64,000 bases of DNA from an uncultured Gemmatimonadales bacterium. Lineage in GTDB: Bacteria > Gemmatimonadota > Gemmatimonadetes > Longimicrobiales > Gaopeijiaceae. The translations under genes were made by a program, and so were the position numbers. The DNA is taken from contig CALFPJ010000023.1 of NCBI GenBank assembly GCA_937919655.1, positions 1 through 64,000 of the forward strand. The letters run 5' to 3'. Below are positions 26,626 through 33,793 of this stretch, piece after piece (positions within the stretch are counted from its first letter, which is position 1; each line of letters opens with the position of its first letter). The notes beneath the pieces are model-generated. The model was not told where the DNA came from, made no database searches, and was given only the letters and a program-made list of their open reading frames with translations.

Positions 26626-27179
26626 GTGCCCTCCGGGGCCAGGTTGATGATTTCGACACCAAGTCGACCGTCTATCTCAGGCACCAAAACCTCCACCCGC
26701 TGATTCGGCAAAACCTGGATCTCACGGCCCACGATGTCCGGTTGAATCGGTAGCTCTCGACCGCCTCGATCGACCAGCACGCACAGGTAGATGCGTCCCG
26801 GACGTCCCCAATCCGTCAGCTCGTTGAGCGCCGCTCTCGTGGTGCGACCGGTGAAGAGCACGTCGTCGACGATCACGATGTTCATGCCGTCAATTCCGCC
26901 GCCGGGAAGCTCCGACGCGCCCACGACCGGAAGAGGGCCAATCGCGAGGTCGTCACGGTACATCGTGATATCTAGGGAACCCCAAGCCACCCGTACGCCT
27001 TCCGCTCTCTCGATCTCAGCGCGCAGGAGTGCACCGATTTGAGTGCCTCGGCGGTGGATGCCCATGAGGACGAGCGCGTCGGTCCCGCCGTTACGCTCTA
27101 CGATTTCTCGGGCCATGCGTGAAATCACCCGACGAACGTCGGCCTCGTCCATCACATGGATGCGATTGTCTTCCGACAT
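26622..27179 (-). CDS. pyrR: Bifunctional pyr operon regulator / uracil phosphoribosyltransferase PyrR
   Basis: The 185-residue PRTase-fold protein has the PRPP loop [37 protein letters not shown] and ITMYRDDL, matching PyrR. In Firmicutes it binds pyr mRNA to cause attenuation and has weak UPRT activity. Here it heads the operon. I found no typical PyrR-binding loop or terminator in the leader strand between 27180 and 27290, so regulation may be by another route. Confidence 0.95.
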   Translation of the reverse strand: MSEDNRIHVMDEADVRRVISRMAREIVERNGGTDALVLMGIHRRGTQIGALLRAEIERAEGVRVAWGSLDITMYRDDLAIGPLPVVGASELPGGGIDGMNIVIVDDVLFTGRTTRAALNELTDWGRPGRIYLCVLVDRGGRELPIQPDIVGREIQVLPNQRVEVLVPEIDGRLGVEIINLAPEGT

Positions 27180-27354
27180 GAGCGCGGGGTCCGGGGCGGT
27201 GTGGCGGGGCTAAGTTCGACCTTTGATCGCCCCGGGTCAACGAGAGGGTGAATAAATCTTCAAGCCTTGTCCTAGGCGTGCCGTACTCCCCATGATTGCC
27301 GCGCCGGACGTCCCGGTGCAGCGACCCGCTTTCCAACCCCCAAGGCCCGAGTCC

Positions 27355-29271
27355 ATGCGTCTCACTCTGCCGGCCGTCTTGCTCGCTTTCTCGCTGCTGC
27401 CACTGTCGGGTAGCGCTCAGGAAGTGTCAGAGCCCCCCACAGTCGTCCTCTCGGGCGTGCCCTTCCATATAACGATGCTCGGTGGCGAAGGGGTGGGTTC
27501 AGTCGCCTACGAGGTACGAACCGCGGCGGGCGCTGTACTCGCGCTCGGGTCCGTGCAGGCGCGCGGCGAGACAACCGCCTCCGGGCTCGTGGTGAACTCG
27601 AAGGCGGACTTGCCGCTGCAGGTCACGATCGGGTCCAGCACGCATGAGGTCGCGCCCACGCTCACCCCGGGCTGGTTCTCGCTCCTGCCGCCAATACTCG
27701 CGATCGCTCTTGCACTGATCTTTCGCGAGGTCATCATGGCGCTCTTCGCAGGGGTCTGGTTGGGCGCGCTTGCGGTCGCGGGATTCAACCCGCTCACGGC
27801 CACATGGCGGCTCATAGATTCCTTCATCGTTCCGGCGCTCGGCGATACCGACGGAGGCCACACTCAGATCGTGATCTTCTCGTTCTTGTTGGGTGGGATG
27901 GTCGGGATCATCTCTCGCAACGGCGGTACGATGGGGATCGTCGAAGCCGTGACTCCCTTCGCCCGCTCTGGGCGGCGGGGCAAGCTCGCGACGGCGTTCG
28001 CGGGCCTGGCGATCTTCTTCGACGACTACGCCAACACGCTGATCGTCGGCAATACCATGCGGCCGATCACCGACCGCCTGAAAGTCTCAAGAGAGAAGCT
28101 CGCGTACCTAGTGGATTCGACGGCCGCGCCGGTGGCCGCGTTGGTGCCGATTTCGACTTGGGTCGGCTATGAAATCAGCCTCATCTCGGACGGCCTTCGC
28201 ATCGCCGCAGAGCAAACGCCCGAAAGCGCCGAAGTCCTTCTCGGTATCACGCCGCTCACCATGTTCTTCCAGACCATTCCCTACCTCTTCTACCCGCTAC
28301 TTGCGCTCGTCTTCGTGTTCCTGACTTCAGGAATGGATCGGGACTTCGGACCGATGGCGGCTGCCGAACGGCGGGCCGCACGCGGAAAAGGCCTCTTCCG
28401 TGAAGGCGCGATCCTCGCGACCGACACTTCGTCGCACCTCATGGAAGCCAAAGAAGGCGTGGTCCCCAAATGGTGGAACGCCGGAGTTCCCGTCCTCACC
28501 GTGATCGCGGTCGTGCTCGGCGGACTCTACACCACCGGGCGAGCGAACGTCGGACCCGACGCCGATCTCGTGCAAATTTTCGGAGCAGCTGACCCCTTCT
28601 CGACCCTCTTGTGGGGTTCACTGGCGGGCTGTCTCGCCGCGATTGTCATCTCCGTCGGTCAGAGATTAATGACCACCCAAGAATGCCTAGAAGCCTGGCT
28701 TGGTGGAATGAAGGCCATGATGATGGCGATGATCATCCTGACGCTCGCTTGGTCCCTCGGCGCCGTCACCCAGGACATCGGGACGGCTCAGTATTTATCC
28801 CTGGTCCTCTCGGACAACGTCTCCCCGCATTTCCTTCCGCTCATCGTCTTCCTCACGTCGGCGGCGATGGCGTTTGCGACCGGCACGTCGTGGGGCGTCA
28901 TGGCCATCATGCTCCCCGTCGTGATTCCCTTGACAGTGGCCCTAGGAGGCCCGGACGTGCTCCCGGGCGGGGCTCAGTCCTTCATCTTGCTGGGCGCCAC
29001 GGGATCGGTCCTGGCGGGCGCGATTTTCGGAGACCATTGCTCCCCTATCTCAGATACAACCGTGCTGTCGTCCACTGCATCGGGCTGTGACCATGTGGAC
29101 CACGTGCGTACGCAGTTGCCTTACGCGCTCGTCGTCGCAGGTGTGGGCATGCTGATCGGTAGCGTCGGCACCGCCTACGGGCTGCCAGCTTGGGCCGCTT
29201 TGGGCCTGAGCATCCTGGCGCTGTACCTGATCCTGAAGTTCTGGGGCGTACGTATCAGCGAGGAAGTCTAG
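27355..29271 (+). CDS. NhaC family Na+/H+ antiporter with N-terminal signal peptide and beta domain
   Basis: The 638-residue product carries a signal peptide (LPAVLLAFSLLPLSGSAQ) and about 80 residues of beta-rich, Ig-like sequence before the first transporter helix at about residue 105 (GWFSLLPPILAIALALIFRE). The rest is a standard NhaC-type antiporter with about twelve helices, including FFDDYANTLIVGNTMRPITD, VAALVPISTWVGYEISLI, and FGDHCSPISDTTVLSSTASG. These exchange Na+ for H+ across the inner membrane. The ATG at 27355 is preferred to 27292 since it begins exactly at the signal peptide. Some relatives use malate/lactate exchange, so the substrate is less sure than the family. Confidence 0.9.
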   Translation: MRLTLPAVLLAFSLLPLSGSAQEVSEPPTVVLSGVPFHITMLGGEGVGSVAYEVRTAAGAVLALGSVQARGETTASGLVVNSKADLPLQVTIGSSTHEVAPTLTPGWFSLLPPILAIALALIFREVIMALFAGVWLGALAVAGFNPLTATWRLIDSFIVPALGDTDGGHTQIVIFSFLLGGMVGIISRNGGTMGIVEAVTPFARSGRRGKLATAFAGLAIFFDDYANTLIVGNTMRPITDRLKVSREKLAYLVDSTAAPVAALVPISTWVGYEISLISDGLRIAAEQTPESAEVLLGITPLTMFFQTIPYLFYPLLALVFVFLTSGMDRDFGPMAAAERRAARGKGLFREGAILATDTSSHLMEAKEGVVPKWWNAGVPVLTVIAVVLGGLYTTGRANVGPDADLVQIFGAADPFSTLLWGSLAGCLAAIVISVGQRLMTTQECLEAWLGGMKAMMMAMIILTLAWSLGAVTQDIGTAQYLSLVLSDNVSPHFLPLIVFLTSAAMAFATGTSWGVMAIMLPVVIPLTVALGGPDVLPGGAQSFILLGATGSVLAGAIFGDHCSPISDTTVLSSTASGCDHVDHVRTQLPYALVVAGVGMLIGSVGTAYGLPAWAALGLSILALYLILKFWGVRISEEV

Positions 29272-29292
29272 CCGCCCGTTTATACCGCGGGG

Positions 29293-29311
29293 CTCTGCTA
29301 GGGCAGCAGAG
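29293..29311. terminator. Hairpin between convergent nhaC-like and DUF genes
   Basis: CTCTGC and GCAGAG form a six-base stem around TAGGGCA in the 60-bp gap between two convergent genes. There is no T run, so a terminator role is only suggested by position. Confidence 0.3.
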
Positions 29312-29331
29312 GCGCAAGTCCGGCAGGGGCC

Positions 29332-29724
29332 TCAACTCTCGGGTGGCAGCCAAGGCTTAGAATGCAACAGCCATCCGTACGCCACCCAGACGGCCGCCAC
29401 GATGACCGAGAGCGTCCAGCCGACAGGGTGCCCGGAGTCCGCGAGTTGCATCCGGAATAAGGTCGGGGCGGCGACCGCTGCAAAGCCAAAATTCGCCACA
29501 ACGAGCGGCCGGCCATAGATGCCGCCGTAGACGGCGCCCCTACCCATCCAATTCAGCATGGCGAATCCGAGCAAACCTGCGGAGCCGAGTTGAAGGGCGG
29601 CCTCCAACGCTGGACCCGACGCGAAGCCCAACCACGGCGCGACCTGGAGCGGGGCAAACAGCAATGCCATCCCGGTGACACCATACGTCAAGGCGACCAG
29701 CGGCAGGAGGATTCGCGGATTCAC
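29332..29724 (-). CDS. Small membrane protein, four helices, function unknown
   Basis: The 130-residue product has four hydrophobic segments (ILLPLVALTYGVTGMALLFA, LEAALQLGSAGLLGFAML, PLVVANFGFAAVAAPTLF and WTLSVIVAAVWVAYGWLL). No catalytic residues stand out. It starts at a GTG that overlaps the stop of the GHL10 hydrolase gene (GTGA), so it is translated with it. It resembles small conserved hypothetical membrane proteins but I do not recognise the family. Confidence 0.75.
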   Translation of the reverse strand: MNPRILLPLVALTYGVTGMALLFAPLQVAPWLGFASGPALEAALQLGSAGLLGFAMLNWMGRGAVYGGIYGRPLVVANFGFAAVAAPTLFRMQLADSGHPVGWTLSVIVAAVWVAYGWLLHSKPWLPPES

Positions 29725-31061
29725 GGCGCGTCCCGATTAAATTTTGTTTGTCCGACGCGCTGCAGGAGTGTCGGTCCTTGCCCGCTGTAACCCTCGCCCA
29801 CCGCCCAATCGTAGGAGAAGAGCACGAAGCCCGCAGCCGACTCGCTGCGGGCGATATCGATCTTCGCGAGCGTCCCTTCGGTGGTGTTGAGGTAGGCCCC
29901 AATTCCGGCCCAGAGCCTCCCCGCTCCGGCGGCCGCGACGCCGTCGCTGATCTGCGCGCGGAAGCGGTCGTCATTGGTCGTGTAGGCCATCGGCACCGCC
30001 ACATCGAGGATGCCCTCGGCGAGCCAGGCCGGCCAATCCTGATACCGGTGCTCGAATGCATCGTCCTGGTTCGAAAACACTGCGGCCGAAACCACCATCT
30101 CCGGGCGCCGCGCCTTTACGGCATGATAGACCGATCGGACTAGGTCCGTGATCTGCGCTCGCCTGAACTCACCCCACGGGCCCGGCAACGCCTCCACAAA
30201 GGCATACGGATCGTTCACATAGGCGGCATTCAGCGCCCGCCTTCGGTCCGCGGAGAGCCGGGGCAATATCCATTGGCGAAAACGATCTAGCGCACCCCGA
30301 GAGTAGTCGAAGTCACCGGAAGGAAAGCGCACGTAGTCGAAGTGGACGCCGTCCAGCTCATACCGCGAAGCCAAGTCGAGCCAGACGGAGCGGATGCGTT
30401 CCTTCACCTGGGGGTCCGACGGGCTCGTGAACACGCCTTCGACGGTTCCGGCGTTGTCCGAGGCGTAACGCCGTAGTCGCGCCATACGTGTGGGATCGGT
30501 GGGGCTCACGTCGTAAAGCTCACGACCCAGCGCCTTAGGAACAGCGAGCCACTCCGGGTGATCTCGCAGGATGTGCTGAGGACTCGATGGCAGAGCTCCG
30601 GGTCCGCCCCATACCAGATGGGTATTCAGCCACGCGTGCACCGCAATGCCGCGGGCATGGGCGAGCTCGATTGCCAAAGCGAGGGGATCGAAGCCGTCGC
30701 CTTCGGTGATGCTCTCGGCTAGTGGCTCCCAAGTCGACTTGTAAAACGCGTCGGCGCGCCCTCGCACCTGAACGAGCACGGTGTTGAAGCCGGCCTCATC
30801 AGCACGCTCGACCATGTCTTTCACCTCGGCCGCACTGGTCATAGCAGAGCGCACAACCCACAAGGCACGCACCTCGTCAAACCGGCGAGTGGGACCAGGG
30901 GTACGCGCAGGCGGAAGTGCGGTGGGCACGGCTGGCTCCCCCCCGCGCACAACGCCAGGCGACACGCCTTCAGACGGCCCGGCCTCCGACGCCGGCGAGC
31001 CTATGACGGCGCACCCCGCCGCAAAGACACTGAGCAGTACCAAACGCCGACGCTTCATCAT
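29721..31061 (-). CDS. Glycosyl hydrolase-like 10 (GHL10/DUF187) lipoprotein
   Basis: The 446-residue product has a lipobox signal (RRLVLLSVFAAGC), a proline/alanine linker, and a TIM-barrel domain from about residue 60. Family motifs include EVRALWVVRSAMTSA, FNTVLVQVRGRADAFY, HAWLNTHLVWG and LDGVHFDYVRFPSG, the last carrying a conserved acidic pair. Family members act on or near peptidoglycan or other polysaccharide, with substrates still unclear. The ATG at 31061 overlaps the tadA stop (ATGATGA arrangement, second ATG at 31058). Followed by the small membrane gene at 29332. Confidence 0.88.
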   Translation of the reverse strand: MMKRRRLVLLSVFAAGCAVIGSPASEAGPSEGVSPGVVRGGEPAVPTALPPARTPGPTRRFDEVRALWVVRSAMTSAAEVKDMVERADEAGFNTVLVQVRGRADAFYKSTWEPLAESITEGDGFDPLALAIELAHARGIAVHAWLNTHLVWGGPGALPSSPQHILRDHPEWLAVPKALGRELYDVSPTDPTRMARLRRYASDNAGTVEGVFTSPSDPQVKERIRSVWLDLASRYELDGVHFDYVRFPSGDFDYSRGALDRFRQWILPRLSADRRRALNAAYVNDPYAFVEALPGPWGEFRRAQITDLVRSVYHAVKARRPEMVVSAAVFSNQDDAFEHRYQDWPAWLAEGILDVAVPMAYTTNDDRFRAQISDGVAAAGAGRLWAGIGAYLNTTEGTLAKIDIARSESAAGFVLFSYDWAVGEGYSGQGPTLLQRVGQTKFNRDAP

Positions 31062-31558
31062 CGCCGCGCCCTGAAGAAGTCCCTGAGCATCGTCGACGAC
31101 CGTTCGGCCAACACGCCAGACGTCACGTCGCAGCGATGGTTGAGCCGATCGTCTTGAAGGAGATTTTCGAGCGAGCCCGCCATGCCGGCCTTGGGGTCCG
31201 CCGTGGCGTACACGACTCTGGGCACCCTCGCCAGCACGATCGCCCCTGCGCACATCGCGCACGGCTCGAGCGTGACATAAAGCGTCGTGTCCAAGAGCCG
31301 CCAATCACCCTGGGCAGCGGCGGCGGCTCGAATGGCGACGACTTCCGCGTGCGCGGTCGGATCCGCGTCCGTGACGGTCCGGTTGTGGGCCTCGCTCACC
31401 ACCTCTCCACCCCGCACGATGACGGCGGCCACGGGCACCTCGCCTGCGACACCGGCCTTCTCGGCCAACTCTAGGGCGTACGACATCCAATGGAGGTCGC
31501 TGTCGGTCTGGTCAGACGGGTCCGCGTGTGAGTCCGGAGACGACGGCTCCACAGCCAT
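31058..31558 (-). CDS. tadA: tRNA adenosine(34) deaminase
   Basis: The 166-residue protein has the zinc deaminase motifs HAEVVAI (zinc His and proton-shuttling Glu) and TLEPCAMCAGAIVLARVPRV (two zinc Cys), as in TadA. It converts A34 to I34 in tRNA-Arg(ACG). It is 11 bp after the lexA-like gene and overlaps the GHL10 gene. Confidence 0.95.
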   Translation of the reverse strand: MAVEPSSPDSHADPSDQTDSDLHWMSYALELAEKAGVAGEVPVAAVIVRGGEVVSEAHNRTVTDADPTAHAEVVAIRAAAAAQGDWRLLDTTLYVTLEPCAMCAGAIVLARVPRVVYATADPKAGMAGSLENLLQDDRLNHRCDVTSGVLAERSSTMLRDFFRARR

Positions 31559-31569
31559 CGAGTCTCCGG

Positions 31570-32271
31570 TCAGTGCTGCGTCAGATTGACCGCAGCGGCC
31601 TCGTCCATACGACGATAGAAGGCGGTCACCCGGCCCAAGAGCGTGATGTCCGAAGTGTTCTCGACCAAAGTCTGCCCACCACCGGGCGCCAGCGATTCGA
31701 GGTACACACCCTTCCCGTTCCGCGTGAACCGATGGAATACCGAATCCGTCCCAATGCGGGCGGCGACGATCTGACCGTCACCCAAGTCGTCGACGTCCGC
31801 CGGCGCCACGAGGACGAAGTCGCCCTCCACGACTCCCAGCACCGCGAGGTCACGGGCACCGGCCCTGACCATGAAGCACCCTTTCTCGCCGCCCATCTGG
31901 AGGTCGACCGAGACGTGAAGCTCAGCCTCGTCCGTCCGGATTTGCGCACGGGTCTCGGGTACCGCCCGGAAGCAAGGCACCGAGACCGTCTGCGCACTGA
32001 GGTCCACACCCAAGATCTTCACGCCCCGAGAACGGGAGGGGTCACGCTCTAGGAAACCCTTGTCCGCCAAGGCCTGAAGGTGCTCAGAGACCGTCTTCGT
32101 GCTCTTGATACCGAAACGTTCCCCAATTTCACGAATCGAAGGTTGGTAGGTATTCGCACGAAGATACTGGACCATGAAGTCCAAGATCTTCCGCTCAATT
32201 TCGATGAGCGGTTCAACCCGGCGACGCGTAGTCGGGGTTTCGCGATGTGTTGTTGTATCAGAGCGGGCCAA
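31570..32271 (-). CDS. lexA: LexA-like repressor with degenerate self-cleavage site
   Basis: The 233-residue product has the LexA winged helix (LRANTYQPSIREIGERFGIK, then STKTVSEHLQALADKGFLER, residues about 38-80) and an S24-type C-terminal fold that aligns without gaps to E. coli LexA over the nucleophile loop. The Ser nucleophile is replaced by Asp (FMVRAGARDLAVLGVVEGD, residue 141, codon 31849-31851). The Lys is replaced by His (SVFHRFTR, residue 180). No Ala-Gly scissile pair is visible around RAVPE. It should therefore not autocleave like LexA. The start is ambiguous: TTG at 32271 gives a LexA-like N-terminus; no ATG fits. Three GAATTC sites lie just upstream. Confidence 0.82.
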   Translation of the reverse strand: MARSDTTTHRETPTTRRRVEPLIEIERKILDFMVQYLRANTYQPSIREIGERFGIKSTKTVSEHLQALADKGFLERDPSRSRGVKILGVDLSAQTVSVPCFRAVPETRAQIRTDEAELHVSVDLQMGGEKGCFMVRAGARDLAVLGVVEGDFVLVAPADVDDLGDGQIVAARIGTDSVFHRFTRNGKGVYLESLAPGGGQTLVENTSDITLLGRVTAFYRRMDEAAAVNLTQH

Positions 32272-32275
32272 CGTG

Positions 32276-32307
32276 GAATTCCCAAAGCAGTGAATTCGCC
32301 CGAATTC
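32276..32307 (-). promoter_or_regulatory. Triple GAATTC cluster upstream of the lexA-like gene
   Basis: GAATTC occurs at 32276-32281, 32292-32297 and 32302-32307, spaced 16 and 10 bases start to start, just upstream of the proposed start. Clusters of a hexamer palindrome are a common form for an autoregulatory operator, but no known SOS box for this lineage was recognised. The role is inferred from position only. Confidence 0.35.
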
Positions 32308-32347
32308 TGCGGCGGAGGCACATCCTAATGTGCGTGTCTGAACAGTG

Positions 32348-33793
32348 TCAAGAAAGGTCTTTCTTTCGGCAGGCGATAGAACGCATCCCCGCGGCGACCC
32401 GTCGCATCGATTGTTCTCGGCCCAAAAGCACCAGGACCTCGAAAATACCGGCACTCGCCATTCGTCCTGTAATCGCCACTCGCAGGGGATGAATCACCTT
32501 GCCAGCGCCAACTTCGAGGCGCTCTGCAAGACCCCGCAGGCTACCCTCCAACGCCTCCTCCGACCACTCACTTGTTCGCAGCGCCTCTGCCGCGCTTTCA
32601 AGCCTCGAATAGGCCAGGTCGAGGTCCTTCGCCCAGTGTTTCGCGACGGACGCCTCCTCCAGCTCCACCTCGTCAACGACGAAGGTGGTCAACTGATCGA
32701 CGAGATCGTCGACCGTGCGCGCTCTCACGAGATGGAGCCCGACGAGTGACGTCATCCAGGGATCGTCGGACAGCCGCTCCGGGTCCACGCCGGGGATCGC
32801 CGTCAGACCCGTTCTGACGGCGGCCACGGTCTCATGGATCGGCCTGAGCGCCAAATGGCGCCCGTTGATCCACGCGAGCTTGTCGACGTCGAACACGGAG
32901 CTGCTCTTGAGGACGCGCTCCATCGTGAACGCCTCTATCAGCTCCGCGCGCTGCATGACCTCCCTGTCGTCGCCCGGGCTCCAGCCCAACAGGGATAGAA
33001 AATTGAACATCGCCTCGGGGAGCACGCCCTTCGATGCATATTCACCCACGGCGGTGGCGCCGTGACGCTTGGAAAGCCGCTTCCCGTCAGTCCCCAAAAT
33101 GAGGGGCACGTGACCGAACGCAGGTTCGCTGTAGCCAAGCGCCCGGTAGAGCAGCACCTGCTTCGGGGTGTTGGATAGATGGTCGTCGCCGCGCACCACG
33201 TGCGTAATGGCCATGTCTGCGTCGTCCGAGACGACGGCAAGGTTGTACACCGGCGTGCCGTCGCCACGAAGGATCACGAGGTCATCGATGTCGTCGCTCC
33301 CGAAACGCATCTCCCCGTGCACCATATCGGTGAACAGCGTTTCGCCATCCGGTACGAGGAAACGCACCGCGAACGGCTCACCGGCCGCCGCTTTCGCATC
33401 TGCCTCGTCTGCGCTCATCGCAAACGCGAACTCCCTGGCGACCTTGCTCGGGTGCCAGCCACGCGCTTCTGCTTCGGCACGCACCGAGGCGGGGTCAGAG
33501 AAGTCCCTGTACGCCTTACCCTCGGCGAGGAGCCGCAAGGCGTCTGCCCGATGGCGTTCCACTCCCTCGCTTTGGAAGATGGGCCCCTCGTCCCAGTCGA
33601 CGCCCAGCCAGTTCAAGCCATCAAGAATGGCCTGCGTGTGTTCAGGCTTCGAGCGCTCTTTGTCGGTGTCCTCAACTCGAAGAACGAAAACGCCACCCTG
33701 ACGACGCGCCAGGAGCCAATTGAAGATGGCCGTGCGGGCACCTCCAACATGGAGGTAGCCTGTCGGGGAAGGAGCAAATCGGACGCGGACCAT
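32348..33793 (-). CDS. gltX: Glutamyl-tRNA synthetase
   Basis: The 481-residue class I synthetase has the HIGH-type signature APSPTGYLHVGGARTAIFNW at residues 6-25, VEDTDKERSKPEHTQAIL, and KRLSKRHGATAV (KMSKS equivalent, about residue 240). The C-terminal anticodon-binding part is normal in length. It charges tRNA-Glu; with a separate GlnRS present, it is probably discriminating. The ATG at 33793 overlaps the glnS TGA (TGATG), so the two synthetases are coexpressed. Confidence 0.96.
   Translation of the reverse strand: MVRVRFAPSPTGYLHVGGARTAIFNWLLARRQGGVFVLRVEDTDKERSKPEHTQAILDGLNWLGVDWDEGPIFQSEGVERHRADALRLLAEGKAYRDFSDPASVRAEAEARGWHPSKVAREFAFAMSADEADAKAAAGEPFAVRFLVPDGETLFTDMVHGEMRFGSDDIDDLVILRGDGTPVYNLAVVSDDADMAITHVVRGDDHLSNTPKQVLLYRALGYSEPAFGHVPLILGTDGKRLSKRHGATAVGEYASKGVLPEAMFNFLSLLGWSPGDDREVMQRAELIEAFTMERVLKSSSVFDVDKLAWINGRHLALRPIHETVAAVRTGLTAIPGVDPERLSDDPWMTSLVGLHLVRARTVDDLVDQLTTFVVDEVELEEASVAKHWAKDLDLAYSRLESAAEALRTSEWSEEALEGSLRGLAERLEVGAGKVIHPLRVAITGRMASAGIFEVLVLLGREQSMRRVAAGMRSIACRKKDLS

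Noticed and set aside
27232-27252. PyrR-box-like GTCAACGAGAGGGT
   Set aside because: It lies on the plus strand, which is not the pyr leader transcript; the correct strand has no such motif.
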